DNA from: Doris montereyensis
Lineage: Eukaryota > Mollusca > Gastropoda > Nudibranchia > Dorididae
DNA: 64,000 bases
NCBI GenBank assembly: GCA_037039925.1
Contig: JAXRKP010001067.1
Location: 72,501 to 136,500, forward strand
Direction: 5' to 3'
Positions 43,811-64,000 of this stretch are shown piece by piece (within the stretch, counting starts at the first letter, position 1; each line of letters begins with the position of its first letter). The notes beneath the pieces are model-generated. The model ran no database searches and had not been told where the DNA came from. It was given only the letters and a program-made list of their open reading frames with translations. Made by a program: the position numbers and the translations under genes.

Positions 43811-44879
43811 TCAGTAACAAATCAATTTTTAAATACCTTATTCAAACTAAGATTTGTGTTCAGCAATGACCTCTAAAGAATATTGTTGTGTGTGATTCAT
43901 GAAATTCAGCCTCCCATTGCTATGGCAACGCCACAAAATAGCGACCATCTTTGATTATTTCCGAACATTTTTGCCCTTATAAATCTGAAACGCCAGTACA
44001 ATATGTCTCAAACTTTGCTGATATCTGATATCTTCACACACTCTTTATCTTCATTTTGTCAAGGGTGTTCTGGATAGAACGTCCTGTTTTATTCTGTTGA
44101 TTTTTTAAATCTTTGCTTGTAAGGTCTTATGTTCAATTTCATCCTTTTTTCCACACTTCATCATGGGATAAAATGCTTTGACCCAAACATATCAAGATAA
44201 TCATCAGACAAAATCGAGATACCTATATCAAGGACCAAAAACTATGAACACTATCAAGAAATTATGTAGTTTTAACCACATCCAGGTAAAAATATGACTT
44301 GAGAAAGAGGCACTTCAAACAAGAAGTTGCCTTTTACGTGTGGTAACATTTTTCTTCAGACTATTTCTGCGCAGTATGACTGTCCGCTCATCATGACCGT
44401 GACACATTTCGCCTATGAGTCTTGTCATGCCTTTCAGTGAATCAACGTATTAAAAACATTTTCTGTGATCATGTAACGGTCGTGGTGGAGCGGTCAACAG
44501 CAGACGGCTCATCAGTAAGTATTACATGTCGTCAGGCATGAGCGATACTCGAACAACTGAGGGGGAGGGGTATGTTTAACAGTACTTAGGGCCGCCATAG
44601 ACAGAGGGATTACTGGTCAGTTTTGGTGAAGTTTAGGGACAGAAAGGGAGTGTGATGGGGCTAGTAACAGCAGTAGTAAGGATGTTGACAGAGTGCAATA
44701 AAAATTAAATAAATGGTAGTGATAAGAGCGCCGTGGCAGTGGAATCTGTTGAAAGTTGGGACGGTATTACGACTGTCTTAACAAGCCTCTGTGAGTTGTT
44801 TATTACCATTTTACTTCATTAAGTCTTTGGCTTTTCTCTCCCCAGTATGGAGATCAACGCACTATTTTTATTAAATAAA

Positions 44880-45060
44880 GTCATGCCGATGGCAGAGTGG
44901 CTATTTATTGAGGCATTGCACTGTGATCCAGAGGTACTGGGTCCGAGCCCCACTTCAGGCATTTCATTTTTTTACTTGGGCAAGAAAATTTACCCTAATT
45001 GCTCACTTGGACAACATGGGTGGCTTCTGTTGCATCGAGCGTAAGCCCGGTGATAGTATA
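44880..45060 (+). mobile_element. tRNA-like SINE, another family
   Basis: GCCGATGGCAGAGTGGCTATT (A-box-like) and GGTACTGGGTCCGAGCCCC (B-box-like) give a tRNA-like head with 11-base offset acceptor GCC/GGC ends, followed by an unrelated body. No second copy noticed. Confidence 0.5.
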
Positions 45061-45299
45061 TACTCCTTTCTCTAAATAAATTGAAACGTCAGGCGCAGCT
45101 CCTTTCGGTTCCCTCTCGGACAGCACTACAAAAACCCTTGAAAACAGTCATGCCAGGAATGAATAAAAATGAAAGTCTTGCTTTGAATTAATAGATGACT
45201 AACCGACTTAGTCAACATTCATGCATATATATAATATCATACAGATGACCGACGGACAAAAAGACGGAATATTTGGGAAAAACAACAGCTAGTAACCAC

Positions 45300-45420
45300 A
45301 GTGCTGAAATAAGAAAAATAGTACTAGGGAAAAATAAAAGAGACAAAATTAGAAATACAACAATAAGAGATCAAATAAAAAGGAAAAAACAAATGTTTTA
45401 GAATGTTGATGACATTGTGA
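45300..45420 (+). mobile_element. LINE A fragment
   Basis: Matches LINE A at about 2965-3080: AAAAGAGACAAAATTAGAAA, AAGAGATCAAA and AGAATGTTGATGACA-like sequence. It lies just past the 3' end of the TUBGCP2 coding region. Confidence 0.65.
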
Positions 45421-45477
45421 TACACAGAAATGAACTCACTGGAATGAGAGCTTCCATCAGACATAATGGAAATGTCT

Positions 45478-63746
<18,269 letters not shown>

Positions 63747-64000
63747 CTGAAAAGAAAAAGAGGAAAGTTCAAAGATCAAGTAGAGTACAATTATGCTCTA
63801 ATAAATCAATGTCTTATGTGTTCATTATCTATGGATCCATTGAAAACACCCTCTATAAGGAAGCAGTTCACTTGGAAAGGATTTATAAAGTCCTTCACAT
63901 GGAACTGGGCCGAAGAGCTAATACCCAAAAGCCTCTGGAATGATATCAACAACAACAACAATCATAAGCTCTATGACAAACAAAATTCTTTTCCAATTAT

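Noticed and set aside
44880..44960. Functional tRNA-Leu/Ser-like gene
   Set aside because: The head looks tRNA-like, but stems beyond the first three pairs mismatch and a SINE-type body follows.

Overview
This is an AT-rich, intron-rich and heavily repeat-laden animal nuclear sequence. The gene set (kynureninase, gamma-tubulin complex component 2, a THAP-domain protein, a tRNA-Phe), the several non-LTR retrotransposon lineages, the abundant tRNA-derived SINEs and the dispersed TCTAGATCTA-type simple repeats suggest an invertebrate, most likely a mollusc such as a gastropod. The taxon is an inference; no single sequence here proves it.

Layout. 1-5.1 kb: a decayed RTE-like LINE (+) that appears to be inserted in an older CR1/L2-like LINE (-). 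5.6-6.4 kb: a microsatellite and a SINE. 6919-6991: tRNA-Phe(GAA) on the minus strand, followed by a GC-richer, promoter-like patch near 7.15-7.25 kb. 10.0-28.9 kb: kynureninase (KYNU, +), 12 coding exons encoding about 484 residues with all main PLP-site residues. Its introns carry a (CT)n and two (AT)n tracts, three copies of a roughly 250-bp TIR element, a Helitron fragment, a 33-bp minisatellite and a 1.27-kb foldback element. 28.9-33.5 kb: mostly repeats and unassigned sequence. 33.6-34.6 kb: part of a THAP-domain gene (-) with Ser/Thr-rich low complexity and an unstable 21-bp minisatellite. 35-45 kb: repeats only, including a perfect (AG)n tract of about 834 bp. 45.5 kb to the right edge: the 3' part of gamma-tubulin complex component 2 (TUBGCP2, -), 14 recognisable exons, with the 5' end beyond the window.

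The genes are not an operon or a system. They are unrelated housekeeping or regulatory genes separated by transposon-rich DNA. KYNU acts in tryptophan degradation, GCP2 in microtubule nucleation, and THAP proteins usually bind DNA.

Most notable: an AT-AC (U12-type) intron in TUBGCP2 with consensus 5' splice site and branch point; a GC-AG intron in KYNU placed directly after the codon for the PLP-binding lysine; single-base homopolymer indels that break otherwise intact exons in both conserved genes, probably assembly errors; a THAP protein with three copies of its AVPTxxD-type motif in two reading frames; and a repeat family bounded by a G-run and a C-run, one copy of which is a near-perfect 0.44-kb inverted repeat.
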